Assembly: GCF_028864635.1 (NCBI RefSeq)
Contig: NZ_CP104850.1
Location: 124,001-188,000, forward strand
Length of the DNA: 64,000 bases
Reading direction: 5' to 3'
Origin: Cloacibacterium sp. TD35
Lineage (GTDB): Bacteria > Bacteroidota > Bacteroidia > Flavobacteriales > Weeksellaceae
Shown here: in pieces, positions 9,288 to 18,736 of the stretch
How the letters are laid out: each line of letters starts with the position of its first letter
Position numbering within the stretch: position 1 is the first letter of the stretch
Notes under the pieces: generated by a model
The model's input: the letters and a program-made list of their open reading frames with translations, nothing else
What the model was told of the DNA's origin: nothing
The model's database searches: none
Translations under genes and position numbers: made by a program

Positions 9288-10454
9288 TCAATTTTTATTT
9301 TCTTTCAAAATTTTTTCATATTCTTTTTTGAGCTCTGCCCAAACTATTTCTTTATTAAAGAGTTCTACCACTATTTTACGAGCATTTTTTTGTAAGCTCT
9401 CTACCAATTGAGGTCTTTCTAGCATCATCTGCATGGCTTCTTGCAGTTTTAGCGTATTCTTACGTGGGACCAATATTCCATTCATATGATGAGTAATAAT
9501 TTCATTACAACCCGATATGTCTGAAACTATACATGGTAATCCCATAGCACCCGCCTGCAAAACCACATTTGGAAAACCTTCGCGATAACTTGGCAAAACT
9601 AAAACATTACTTATTGCAAAGTATGGTCTCACGTCTTCCTGAAAACCTACTGAAATTATATTTGCATGATTATGAATGTTGCGAAATATATTTCTCTTGT
9701 GTAAGTGATTCACCTTTTCTTTTGACCCTACTAATATAAGTTTTATTTTTTTATTGTTTTTATTTTCCTTTTCAAATGCTTTTACCAGTTCTCGCAAACC
9801 TTTATCTATAACCAATCTTCCTACGAAAATAAAAACAAAATCGTCTTTATAAATATGGAGTTCTTCTCTCAACAGGTCTTTTGTCTCCTGTGAAATAACT
9901 TTAGGACAATAATAGTCCACATCTACTCCGTTTACATTACCGTTTGCTATAACCTTAAGTGGTTTATTGGTAATCTTATAGTTTATCAAATCTGCCTTTA
10001 CCCCTTTTCCCTCTGGATATAAATGTGTAGCACATCCGCATAAAATTTTGTCCATAATGATGAGTGTACTTTTCATGTACCCACTTTTATGGGGAAATAT
10101 CAACCCTGTAAATGTATGCATTCTTATTGGAACTCCTGCCAATTTCCCAGCCAACATAGAAAGTAAACCCGCTTTGGGAGTAATCGAATGTATGATGTCT
10201 GGTTTTTCTTTTTTAAAATACCAATACAATTTCCACAGTGATTTAAGGTCTTGTCTTAGAGAAATAGGTCTGTGCATCTCTATTTCATGAACCTTTACTC
10301 CTTCTCTATCTGCTACCGTTTCTAAATCATCTCCCGCTCCAGAAATAGCAGTAACCTCAAAATGCTCATTCAGAAATCTTAATTGGCCCCTTAGTAAGAG
10401 GTTAAGTGACATAGGCACTGTAGAGATTCTGAAAAGTTTTGGTTTATTTTGCAT
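9288..10454 (-). CDS. Glycosyltransferase family 4
   Basis: 388 residues with the GT-B two-domain layout. The N-terminal half has KPDIIHSITPKAGLLSMLAG. The C-terminal half has the donor-binding motifs FVFIFVGRLVIDKGLRELV and SYREGFPNVVLQAGAMGLP (E-X7-E). Such enzymes transfer a sugar from a nucleotide-sugar to the lipid-linked glycan on the cytoplasmic side. It is the last glycosyltransferase of the cluster; the closest well-known relatives are CapM/PglA-type retaining transferases. Sugar specificity cannot be told. Confidence 0.9.
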   Translation of the reverse strand: MQNKPKLFRISTVPMSLNLLLRGQLRFLNEHFEVTAISGAGDDLETVADREGVKVHEIEMHRPISLRQDLKSLWKLYWYFKKEKPDIIHSITPKAGLLSMLAGKLAGVPIRMHTFTGLIFPHKSGYMKSTLIIMDKILCGCATHLYPEGKGVKADLINYKITNKPLKVIANGNVNGVDVDYYCPKVISQETKDLLREELHIYKDDFVFIFVGRLVIDKGLRELVKAFEKENKNNKKIKLILVGSKEKVNHLHKRNIFRNIHNHANIISVGFQEDVRPYFAISNVLVLPSYREGFPNVVLQAGAMGLPCIVSDISGCNEIITHHMNGILVPRKNTLKLQEAMQMMLERPQLVESLQKNARKIVVELFNKEIVWAELKKEYEKILKENKN

Positions 10455-10547
10455 GGTGAAATTTCGTCATTCTAAATATAATATTTATTACCTATTTCAT
10501 GAATTCTCTATGTCTTATTCATAGTCATTCTTTGAGTATAAAATATT

Positions 10548-11447
10548 CTATCTGTGGTATAATCCTCCCTGTTTTTTATTTTTATACATAGTGTAAAGGT
10601 ATAAAACAAAACCCAATGGAATCATGGCTATCGTGAGAAATTTTCTTGGAGATTCTGCAATAAAGCGCCCATTTCTGGATTTAAAACTATGAGAAACATA
10701 GTGTATTGCGTCTAACAGTCTTTTTTTTCTAGACTTAGAAAGCAGCATTCCTTGTTTTCGGATGAAGGCAAATCCCTTTGGATTTTTATAATACTGTCTC
10801 CACATGTTGTTCGATGAACCTTCTGGTTGGTAATCTATCAGACACACCACTTCATTCAGCGTTGCCAATTCATAATCTTGGTCTGCCAACAAATATTTAT
10901 ACCCTAATCCGACGTATTTTTCTCCTTCAAAAATGGGATATTTAGGATATTTATTCATTATTTCTGTACGGTAAATCAGTTTTTTATCACCACTCCCACC
11001 GTTCAAATAAAAATCTTCCAGCGTAGTAGATTCCGTAGAAAACACCGTTCCGATGAGTTGGCCATCAAAATAAGCATCCAATGCGATGATTCCGCTGTAT
11101 TTATTTTGTTTTTCGCCAAGAGCATTCCATTTTTCTAGAATCACTTCTACTGCATTTTCGGGCATTTTATCATCATCATCCACACAGGTATTCAACACGG
11201 TTTTGCAATTTTCATAAGCCGTATTGTGCGCGCCATGCATTCCCTGATTTTCTTGTTTGATATACTGAATTTCCAACACCTTATCGTCTATAAATCCTTT
11301 TACCACCTCATCTGTATGGTCTGTAGAACCATCGTTGATAATCATCCACACAAAATCTTGGTTGGTCTGCGCTTTCAAAGATTCATACAATCTCTGAAGC
11401 AAAGATGCTCGGTTAAAGGTGGGGGTGAAAATGGTGAGGGGTTTCAT
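10548..11447 (-). CDS. Glycosyltransferase family 2
   Basis: 299 residues from the ATG at 11447. The GT-A core shows LTIFTPTFNRASLLQRLYES, IINDGSTDHTDEVV and the metal-binding acidic run CVDDDDKMPENAV. A longer in-frame start exists at 11495, but its extra 16 residues are translated from the low-complexity intergenic repeat, so I reject it. The C-terminus holds one hydrophobic segment (LTIAMIPLGFVLYLYTMY) followed by basic residues, suggesting membrane association. Confidence 0.9.
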   Translation of the reverse strand: MKPLTIFTPTFNRASLLQRLYESLKAQTNQDFVWMIINDGSTDHTDEVVKGFIDDKVLEIQYIKQENQGMHGAHNTAYENCKTVLNTCVDDDDKMPENAVEVILEKWNALGEKQNKYSGIIALDAYFDGQLIGTVFSTESTTLEDFYLNGGSGDKKLIYRTEIMNKYPKYPIFEGEKYVGLGYKYLLADQDYELATLNEVVCLIDYQPEGSSNNMWRQYYKNPKGFAFIRKQGMLLSKSRKKRLLDAIHYVSHSFKSRNGRFIAESPRKFLTIAMIPLGFVLYLYTMYKNKKQGGLYHR

Positions 11448-11452
11448 GGGGA

Positions 11453-11560
11453 AGGTTATGAGTGATGAGTGATGAGTGATGAGGTTATATGTCAATGGTG
11501 AATGGTGAATTTTTAATGTGAATTTTTAATTATTAATGGTGAATTACTATTGTGAATGGT
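11453..11560. repeat. Low-complexity dispersed intergenic repeat
   Basis: Three exact copies of the 7-mer AGTGATG (11461-11481) are followed by repeated AATGGTG/AATTTTTAAT words. The same word family recurs at 37865-37935, 39280-39300 and 50455-50500. It fills the gap between two glycosyltransferase genes and carries no gene or clear signal. Confidence 0.7.
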
Positions 11561-11561
11561 T

Positions 11562-12707
11562 TTATTGATTTTCATTTGGATGAGATAAAGGTGGGACTTT
11601 TTTATATTGTTGGATGAGTTCTTTGTATTTTTTTTCTAGTTTTTGGGCGTTTTCTTTGATGTCATAGCCTTTTTGTTTTATGATATCAGAAACATCTTTT
11701 CTTTCAAAATTATGGATTTCTGCAATTTTTTCCGCCCATTGTTGAGCAGAATTTTTCAAAGGAATGACGGTTACATTTTCAGGAATCAGAATAGACTCTT
11801 GTGGAACACCATCAGAAATCACACATTTTATCCCCGTAGCTTGTGCTTCAACCAAAGACACTGGCAATCCTTCGAATAGTGATGGAAACAAGAAAATATC
11901 CATCGCCTGTAATATTTCTGGAATATCATCTCTTAGTCCTAGCAATTGTACTTTATCTTCTAATTTTAAATCTTTAATTTTTGAAATAATTTGTTGATTA
12001 AGCTCACCATCACCCACCAGAAATAACTTATAATTAGGATTTATTTTAATTACTTCAGCAAAAATTTCTAAAAGAAAGATATGATTTTTTTGTATATTAA
12101 ATCTCCCCACATTTACTAGATTGATAGATTTCTCTGAATACAATTCTTTACGTTTTTCGTTTCTTATTTCTAGATTGTATATAAATTTATCAACATCTAT
12201 TGCATTATGCATTACTTCAAATTTTCTTTTCCCAAACATCCATTTTCCAGCTTCCAATCCACAAGCAAATAATTCTGTTGCAACTAAAGGAATTTTTTTA
12301 TTTAGATATTTACCTAATAAAACTTTCTTTTTACTATCACTAAGAGCACTTATATGGCTATGAATAATTCTTACTTTATTTCCATATTTTTTAGCATATT
12401 TTAATGGATAATATCCAAACGAATTATTGTGAACATGAACAATATCAAATGGATTTTTTTTAAAAAAATCATCTAATTCTTTTTTATATTTAATAAAATT
12501 TTTAATTGAAAATGACAGAGAAGATACTCTGTGAATATGAGCACCTCCTTCCAATAATTCTTGTTCATAATGTCCTTGATTACGATGCACTAAAAAATGA
12601 AACTCAAATTGAGATTTCTCCATGTTTCTAAAATAATTCATCAGCATGGTTTCTAAGCCTCCCTTATCAAGCACTGTAAGAACATATAAAATTTTTATTT
12701 TCTTCAT
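11562..12707 (-). CDS. Glycosyltransferase family 4 (EpsF-like)
   Basis: 381 residues. The start MKKIKILYVLTVLDKGGLET carries the glycine-rich acceptor-side loop of EpsF-type enzymes. Donor-side motifs are INLVNVGRFNIQKNHIFLLE and FLFPSLFEGLPVSLVEAQ, with the E-X7-E pair. It overlaps the preceding GT4 gene by 4 nt (ATGA), indicating translational coupling. A cytoplasmic step in building the polysaccharide repeat unit is the likely role. Confidence 0.9.
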   Translation of the reverse strand: MKKIKILYVLTVLDKGGLETMLMNYFRNMEKSQFEFHFLVHRNQGHYEQELLEGGAHIHRVSSLSFSIKNFIKYKKELDDFFKKNPFDIVHVHNNSFGYYPLKYAKKYGNKVRIIHSHISALSDSKKKVLLGKYLNKKIPLVATELFACGLEAGKWMFGKRKFEVMHNAIDVDKFIYNLEIRNEKRKELYSEKSINLVNVGRFNIQKNHIFLLEIFAEVIKINPNYKLFLVGDGELNQQIISKIKDLKLEDKVQLLGLRDDIPEILQAMDIFLFPSLFEGLPVSLVEAQATGIKCVISDGVPQESILIPENVTVIPLKNSAQQWAEKIAEIHNFERKDVSDIIKQKGYDIKENAQKLEKKYKELIQQYKKVPPLSHPNENQ

Positions 12708-13789
12708 TTGCTTGTTATTCTTTTATAAATATCTATATATTGATTAGTCATTTTACTGATACTAAATTCTTTCGAAAGCAGTAAACATTTATTCACTGTC
12801 TCTTTATACCATTCTTCTTGCTCATTTAGTTCTAAAATTAATTTAGCAAGTTGCTCAGCGTTGCCCTTTTCAAAAAGAAGTCCATAATTTTTGATAAAAT
12901 TTAGACCAGAAACATTAGATGCAATGAAAGGTTTACCTGCCGCTAACCCTTCTAACGCTGACAGCGAAAAACCTTCAAAATGAGAACTTAAAACATTATA
13001 GTCTACCATTTTCATAATATTAAAAATATCTTGTCTATTTCCTATAAACGCAACTCTTCCCTCTAAATTTTCTTTATTTACTAGCTCTTTATAATGAGAC
13101 CATGTAGACCCTTCTCCCGCAAGAATTAGTTTAAAGTTATAGGGTAAAAATTTAAATGCCGCTATCATGGTATCGTGATCTTTTTGAGGTTCAAATCTTG
13201 CAGACATAAGAAGTAGTTTATCTTCCTTCATATATCCCCATTTATCTCTATCATATGGTAACGCATCATTAATCTTTTGTAGATTTATGCCGTTTTCAAT
13301 TACTGAAAGTTTATGATTTTGTATTTTAAGATTTTTTTTCACAAATGCCTTAACATCTTCTGTAAGGCAAACCACCATTTCAAACTGTGAATAAATAAAT
13401 TTTTCTACATAACGAAAAAGTTTATTTTTAGCTCTTCTATTTTGAGAATTATGTTCTGTAAAAACGACAGGAGTTTTGGACTTACTGAAAATTTTTGCAA
13501 ATGCAACAAAATATGATGCAGGAAATATGTGTACATGTACTAAATCATATTGTAAAAAATAAGGAATCAATTTTTTAATATTTCTATAGTTCCATCTATT
13601 TCCAATAGTTAGAGCATGTATAGTACAAACCTTGCTTTTTTTAAGTTCCTTATAAAAATCAGTTTCTTGCCCATCTAATAAAAGAACATCGGATTGGATT
13701 CCTTTATTATTGAGTTCAAGAACAAAATCTACAACAAACCTTGCTCCTCCACCCGTTGGTAAACTATCTATGACTTGTAAAATCTTCAT
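12704..13789 (-). CDS. Glycosyltransferase family 4
   Basis: 361 residues, GT-B fold. It starts MKILQVIDSLPTGGGARFVV. The donor half has LLLMSARFEPQKDHDTMIAA and VLSSHFEGFSLSALEGLAAG. It overlaps the next gene by 4 nt and follows the EpsG-like gene by 4 nt, so these genes are almost certainly cotranscribed. Substrate unknown. Confidence 0.9.
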   Translation of the reverse strand: MKILQVIDSLPTGGGARFVVDFVLELNNKGIQSDVLLLDGQETDFYKELKKSKVCTIHALTIGNRWNYRNIKKLIPYFLQYDLVHVHIFPASYFVAFAKIFSKSKTPVVFTEHNSQNRRAKNKLFRYVEKFIYSQFEMVVCLTEDVKAFVKKNLKIQNHKLSVIENGINLQKINDALPYDRDKWGYMKEDKLLLMSARFEPQKDHDTMIAAFKFLPYNFKLILAGEGSTWSHYKELVNKENLEGRVAFIGNRQDIFNIMKMVDYNVLSSHFEGFSLSALEGLAAGKPFIASNVSGLNFIKNYGLLFEKGNAEQLAKLILELNEQEEWYKETVNKCLLLSKEFSISKMTNQYIDIYKRITSK

Positions 13790-13793
13790 AAAA

Positions 13794-14888
13794 TTAACCT
13801 TTCAAAAACATAAAATACGTAAACAGATAATAGGCAAGAAAAATTCTGCCCACATTCTTATAGTGATCATCCCAAAACTTCACTTTCAACAAAGGGTAAG
13901 CAATTATAATTGCCATAAGAAACCAAGAAAGGTAAGCAAAACGATTAGAAAAATTAGCTCTAATCACTAAAATCCAAAAAGCATTGGCTATCATATATGT
14001 TCCCCAAAGATGGGTGTAAAATTCATCTTTAAATCCCCTTCTGATGATATAATAATACCCTGCAAAAACAGCAAAAGCACTATACACTACAAAATCCCAC
14101 CTAAAGCCTGTATTACTCATTTGATCTTGGTACTCTTTGTTTTGGGTAAGATATTGGTTTACACGTTCGTCTCCTATCCCTAGAGAACCAAAAAAAGATT
14201 CCCAAAAACCACTAGCTACTAGAGACAACGGGATGGCTGCTAACCAAATATAGAGATAAATTTTCGGATTTTTATACAACCCCGAAACCAGAAATGCAGC
14301 AATAGGTATCATTAATGAATTATGAAAACCATACGCAAAACCCATAATAGGGTACATTAGCCATTTTTGCTTTTGATAAAACAATAATGAAAAAATAAAA
14401 AGAGAAGTCGCCATACCGTTTCTTAATCCGTTGGTACCAAAAGACCAAAAAGAAAAAGAACCTATCATCATTAAAAAGGGTATGAACCAATAATCAGAAA
14501 AATATTTTTTTGCAAAAAGATAACAAGGCAGTATGTAAATCACATCAATTAATAAGAAATAGGTTCTTACGTCCATTAGCTCTGCACAGAGCTTGGTAAA
14601 ATAACCAAAGAAGATTTCTCTTTTTATGGGAAGATTTGGGTCTAATTGCATTTTGGTAAATCCTCCCGCATAAGTACCCATATCACCAAATGCCCAAGAA
14701 ATAGGACGAGTACCCATATACAACAATGTGAAAACAAGCAGAATATACCCCAAATTTTGTGTGGCTTTTACACTTTCTACTTGTTCTATAAAATATACCC
14801 TAGACTGCATAAACATATACAAGGTAACTATTAACAAAAGGTGATAATAGATGGCTGTATAATCAGATGCTGGGATAAAATCAAACAT
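13794..14888 (-). CDS. EpsG-family polytopic membrane protein, probable polysaccharide polymerase
   Basis: 364 residues, mostly hydrophobic, with about nine or ten membrane segments. Family hallmarks are YMGTRPISWAFGDMGTYAGG, GYFTKLCAELMDVRTYFLLI and WSFGTNGLRNGMATSLFIFS, the last matching the RNG-type motif of EpsG/Wzy-like proteins. These are believed to polymerise or help assemble repeat units at the membrane. Its start shares one base with the stop of the acetyltransferase gene before it. Confidence 0.85.
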   Translation of the reverse strand: MFDFIPASDYTAIYYHLLLIVTLYMFMQSRVYFIEQVESVKATQNLGYILLVFTLLYMGTRPISWAFGDMGTYAGGFTKMQLDPNLPIKREIFFGYFTKLCAELMDVRTYFLLIDVIYILPCYLFAKKYFSDYWFIPFLMMIGSFSFWSFGTNGLRNGMATSLFIFSLLFYQKQKWLMYPIMGFAYGFHNSLMIPIAAFLVSGLYKNPKIYLYIWLAAIPLSLVASGFWESFFGSLGIGDERVNQYLTQNKEYQDQMSNTGFRWDFVVYSAFAVFAGYYYIIRRGFKDEFYTHLWGTYMIANAFWILVIRANFSNRFAYLSWFLMAIIIAYPLLKVKFWDDHYKNVGRIFLAYYLFTYFMFLKG

Positions 14889-15445
14889 TATGAAGAAGTC
14901 ATTTTTGCAGGATTTCCAACCATTACAGCGTTTTCTGGCACATCTTTGACCACCACAGCTCCCGCCCCGATTATTGCGTTTTTCCCAACAGTAATTCCTC
15001 CAATAACAATAGAATTAGCGTATAGCTTTACCCCATCTTCTATGATTGGCCTTTTTCCATTTTTTTCTCCTACTGTTACTAAGTGATTGACATATACATT
15101 TTCTCCAATTTTTTCGGCATTCAGAATCGTGGCATACGGGTGAGCCAATTGAAGACCTCCTCCGATTTTGGTATTGACATCAATAATAAATGAAGAGTTT
15201 CTTGGATAAAAAAACCTTAATATTTTTGAAACGATACCATTAGTTCTAAAGTAAAAAAGCGTTCTAAAATATTTGTTTGTTAGGAGTTCTTTTGATAAGG
15301 AATATATTTGATGTACCAAGGAAGGATTAAAATTTTTTTTTGCATAGATATCCTTAGCTATTACCTCTCTTTCTTTTGAAAAAATAAATAACAGCACATG
15401 AGGAAGAAATAGCAATTGTCCAAAAAAATACAAGACATCTCTCAT
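14888..15445 (-). CDS. Hexapeptide-repeat acetyltransferase, CysE/serine O-acetyltransferase-like
   Basis: 185 residues. A helical N-terminal part is followed by a left-handed beta-helix: IDVNTKIGGGLQLAHPYATI, then GVKLYANSIVIGGITVGKNA and IGAGAVVVKDVPENAVMVGN. The HP pair in LAHPYA is the usual catalytic-site signature of CysE-like enzymes. In polysaccharide loci such proteins usually acetylate a sugar rather than serine, which is the likelier role here. Confidence 0.85.
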   Translation of the reverse strand: MRDVLYFFGQLLFLPHVLLFIFSKEREVIAKDIYAKKNFNPSLVHQIYSLSKELLTNKYFRTLFYFRTNGIVSKILRFFYPRNSSFIIDVNTKIGGGLQLAHPYATILNAEKIGENVYVNHLVTVGEKNGKRPIIEDGVKLYANSIVIGGITVGKNAIIGAGAVVVKDVPENAVMVGNPAKMTSS

Positions 15446-15580
15446 GAATTAAATTAATTTTAAACCTTACATAATTATTTTTACAACTAATCGATAACAA
15501 AAATAAACATTCTTAAAATAATAAAACCTTAATGGTCTTACATATTAATGGACTACTCTATTTTTATTTCAAATTATAAA

Positions 15581-16561
15581 TTAATTTATTGGAGTAGGAA
15601 GTTTCCATTTTTTATTTTTCCCCAAGGTCTTATCATAGATTAATCTAGATATTTTAAATAAACTTGAAAAATACAATAGAGAATATTTAAGGTAGATTGT
15701 TCTTATATCTAGAAATTTATCTTTGGATCTTTTCAGGCGTTTTTTCGTTTCTATCCCCAAGCTTGAATGGTGAGTTTCATCATCATATAATGCTCTGTAT
15801 ACAGAAATAAGTTTATTAAGATAAAATTGATTTCTAACATTATCTATGTTTAGACCCTGTAATTTTTCATATACAAGTTCCGTAACCTTTAACACACTTT
15901 CTTGTATTTTATAATTTGGTGTACTTCTAGAAGCTGAAAGAGGATTATAAATGTACTTGTATAGAGGAAGATCTTCAAATACTATTTTATTAGCATTTTT
16001 AAAAGCCTCAACATTAAATAGTAAATCTTCATTAAATTTTATTGTAGTATCAAATTTAATATTTTTAATCACCTCTCTTCTATAAAGCTTTGTACAAGAA
16101 GAAGGTTCAAACAAATCTGCCTTTAACAAAGAAACCAAAGTTTCTTTTTGAGACTGTATATAGATTTTACCACTACCATTAAATACTCTTGATAAATTTT
16201 CACCTACTAACTCAAAACCACAATGAGAAATATCTGCATTATGTTTTACCATATTTAACAGCAATGTTTCATACATTTCTGGATTTACTTCATCATCGCT
16301 GTCAATAAATCCTATATAATCACCCTTCGCTATTTCTAAACCAACATTTCTGGTATCTGAAACCCCTGTATTTTCTTTATGAATTACTATTATACGAGAA
16401 TCTTTTTTTTCTAAGCCTTCTATTATTTGTTTTGTATTATCTGTGGAGCCATCATTCATTATAATTATTTCTAAATTCTTATATGTCTGATGAAGTACAC
16501 TATTTATACATTTCTCTATATCTTTTTCCGCATTGTATGCTGGAATAATTATACTAATCAT
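15581..16561 (-). CDS. Glycosyltransferase family 2
   Basis: 326 residues. The GT-A core shows MISIIIPAYNAEKDIEKCIN, NLEIIIMNDGSTDNTKQI and GDYIGFIDSDDEVNPEMY with the DxD metal site. The C-terminal third is helical and basic. It lies 10 nt after the GT4 gene in the same direction. Upstream of the next gene in the series is a 135-nt AT-rich gap in which I see no signal. Sugar specificity unknown. Confidence 0.9.
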   Translation of the reverse strand: MISIIIPAYNAEKDIEKCINSVLHQTYKNLEIIIMNDGSTDNTKQIIEGLEKKDSRIIVIHKENTGVSDTRNVGLEIAKGDYIGFIDSDDEVNPEMYETLLLNMVKHNADISHCGFELVGENLSRVFNGSGKIYIQSQKETLVSLLKADLFEPSSCTKLYRREVIKNIKFDTTIKFNEDLLFNVEAFKNANKIVFEDLPLYKYIYNPLSASRSTPNYKIQESVLKVTELVYEKLQGLNIDNVRNQFYLNKLISVYRALYDDETHHSSLGIETKKRLKRSKDKFLDIRTIYLKYSLLYFSSLFKISRLIYDKTLGKNKKWKLPTPIN

Positions 16562-16571
16562 TTCTATTATT

Positions 16572-17678
16572 TTATAAAGACTCTAGTAGATTTTCAACTT
16601 CTCTCACCGTATTCTCTTTAGAAAAAAAACTACCTCTTTCTATTGCCCGTTTTTTATACAGTAATCGTTTTTCAGGGTTCGAAATCATTTCTTTAAGTCC
16701 TTCATAGAGTCCTTCTTTGGAATTTTCAGTTACTATTCCATATTCATTGTTTTCACCCAAAAGTTCTGCTGCACCAGAAACATTGGTGCTTACTACTGGC
16801 AAACCTAAAACCAAAGCCTCTGTAACGGCCGTACTAAAACCTTCTCTTCTAGAAGAGCATACATAGAGATCACACTTGCTTATATATTTATAAGGATTTT
16901 TATCAAATCCTAAAAACAAAAAGGAATCTGAAATATGTAATGCTTTTACTCTTTTTTTTAGAATACTCATGTCTTCTCCTATTCCCAGAATATGTGTTTT
17001 TATTCTGTAGCCTTCCTGCGTGAGTTTTTTATGCACTTCAATCAGCCGGTCGAATCCTTTTGTTTTTGTTACTTTAGCTACTGAAATAAGGTTAATATAA
17101 CTGTCATCAAAATTAATTTCAGCTGGTTCTTTTCCCATTTCCTGAATGAACTCTGTTTCATTGGTATTGTATAGTACTTTAAATGGTAAATCATCTAAAA
17201 CTAATTCTCTAAAATTTTCAATTACTTTCTTTGAAACACCAATAATATAATTAAATCCTGCATAGTATTTTCTTGCTTCTTTTATATTTATAAAGCCAAT
17301 ATATTTATGTTGTTCATTTAACTCAATATGTATCCAAGCCAATTTTTTAGTCTCTGATTCTTTGCATCCCGAAACAATTCTGGTAGCAGGGCCTTCTAAA
17401 TAAGAAATTGCCACATCATAATGTTCTTTTATAAACCAGCGGTATAAAAATTCAGGAGAAAAGAGATTAAAAAAATAAGTATTGGCTCTGAAAATTTTCT
17501 TGAATTTATATTGGTATTTTACATCTTTATTCAAAAACTCTTTATTGACTCCAACATCAAAAATTGAAAAAAGGGTAACCTCATATTTAGACTTGTCTAA
17601 ATTATTAACCAGATTTATCAATACTTTTTCCGCACCGCCATGTTTAAGATTGGGTATCAAAAAAATAACTTTTTTCAT
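16572..17678 (-). CDS. Glycosyltransferase family 4
   Basis: 368 residues. It starts MKKVIFLIPNLKHGGAEKVL, a glycine-rich GT4 opening. The donor half contains INLISVAKVTKTKGFDRLIE and VCSSRREGFSTAVTEALVLG with E-X7-E. It probably adds a sugar to the lipid-linked repeat unit in the cytoplasm. A 103-nt AT-rich gap separates it from the preceding GT2 gene; nothing recognisable lies there. Confidence 0.9.
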   Translation of the reverse strand: MKKVIFLIPNLKHGGAEKVLINLVNNLDKSKYEVTLFSIFDVGVNKEFLNKDVKYQYKFKKIFRANTYFFNLFSPEFLYRWFIKEHYDVAISYLEGPATRIVSGCKESETKKLAWIHIELNEQHKYIGFINIKEARKYYAGFNYIIGVSKKVIENFRELVLDDLPFKVLYNTNETEFIQEMGKEPAEINFDDSYINLISVAKVTKTKGFDRLIEVHKKLTQEGYRIKTHILGIGEDMSILKKRVKALHISDSFLFLGFDKNPYKYISKCDLYVCSSRREGFSTAVTEALVLGLPVVSTNVSGAAELLGENNEYGIVTENSKEGLYEGLKEMISNPEKRLLYKKRAIERGSFFSKENTVREVENLLESL

Positions 17679-17781
17679 CTATAAAATTTCTGGATTTAAT
17701 TTAAAATTATTAGGTCTCGTTTTTTTAGAGTTTTTATTACAAATATAAATAAATGTATGGGCTTACCGTACTTAAGATTAT

Positions 17782-18675
17782 TTAATTCAATAATCGTTTA
17801 CCTTTATAAAAAAAACATAAAATGTATATAAGCCCTATATTTACTCCTATATTTTCTGCAATTTCTTTATATGATAATTTATCTTTTAGTGAAAGGAAAT
17901 AAGAATACACCATTTTAAGTTTTGCTAGAAAGCTATAGTCACAAAATTCTGCTTTTTCTTTTAGCCATAGGCCATATCCCTTAGGATTCTCTAGAAACAA
18001 TTTGTTGCCTGTTAAGGTTAGCCCTCCTTCCAAAAATTTATAAATGTAAATAATATCATTATACACTCTCATTTTATAACCATCTTTTGCCATTCTGTTC
18101 CATGCTACAGCTTCGGTTATAAATTTTTCATTTGAAAATACTGGATATTTGTAATTTCTATGTATTTCAGTAAAAAAAACGTAGGCTCTTTCTCCGTCAA
18201 TTGGCTTATCGGAGACTTCAGAATATCTTTCTAGTAGATTTACATCTCTAAAGAGAGCCTCAAAAATTGTATTATCTGTTATTTTATGATTTATCCCCAT
18301 ATTTCCAACAACGCCACAAAACATTTCTTTTTGAGGTAGAGTACTTGCCCAAGTCTCTACTTTTTTTAGCGCATCTTCTGTTAAATAGTCATCAGAATCT
18401 ACTGTAAAAAATAATTCTCCTTGGGCTAAATCTAACCCGTAATTAATTGCGGTATGTTTTCCTCTATTTTTCTTTGTATAATAACGAATAGGAAAAGTAT
18501 TACTTTCTTTTTGCCATTTATCAATAAGCAAATTTGTATGGTCTAAAGAGCCATCATCTATCACCAACCACTCAAAATCTGTAAACGTTTGTTTTTGTAG
18601 TGATTTATATAAGCGTTCTAATGTATGTGCTCTATTATAAGTGGGCGTAAATACAGTAATTTTATTATTAAACAT
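17782..18675 (-). CDS. Glycosyltransferase family 2
   Basis: 297 residues from the ATG at 18675; a TTG six codons upstream is the alternative. Motifs are ITVFTPTYNRAHTLERLYKS, WLVIDDGSLDHTNLLI, and LFFTVDSDDYLTEDAL with DxD. It is close in layout to the GT2 at 10548-11447, sharing the FTPTYNRA/FTPTFNRA opening and a K-Y-P-V/I-F motif in the middle, so the two may be paralogues. Confidence 0.9.
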   Translation of the reverse strand: MFNNKITVFTPTYNRAHTLERLYKSLQKQTFTDFEWLVIDDGSLDHTNLLIDKWQKESNTFPIRYYTKKNRGKHTAINYGLDLAQGELFFTVDSDDYLTEDALKKVETWASTLPQKEMFCGVVGNMGINHKITDNTIFEALFRDVNLLERYSEVSDKPIDGERAYVFFTEIHRNYKYPVFSNEKFITEAVAWNRMAKDGYKMRVYNDIIYIYKFLEGGLTLTGNKLFLENPKGYGLWLKEKAEFCDYSFLAKLKMVYSYFLSLKDKLSYKEIAENIGVNIGLIYILCFFYKGKRLLN

Positions 18676-18736
18676 AGTTTTTTCTCTATTCAATTATGAT
18701 TTATTACCTTACATGTAGTTTCCATTTAAAGAAGAA

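Noticed and set aside
10548-11495. Longer start at 11495 for the GT2 gene.
   Set aside because: The extra 16 residues come from the AGTGATG repeat and precede a normal GT2 N-terminus.
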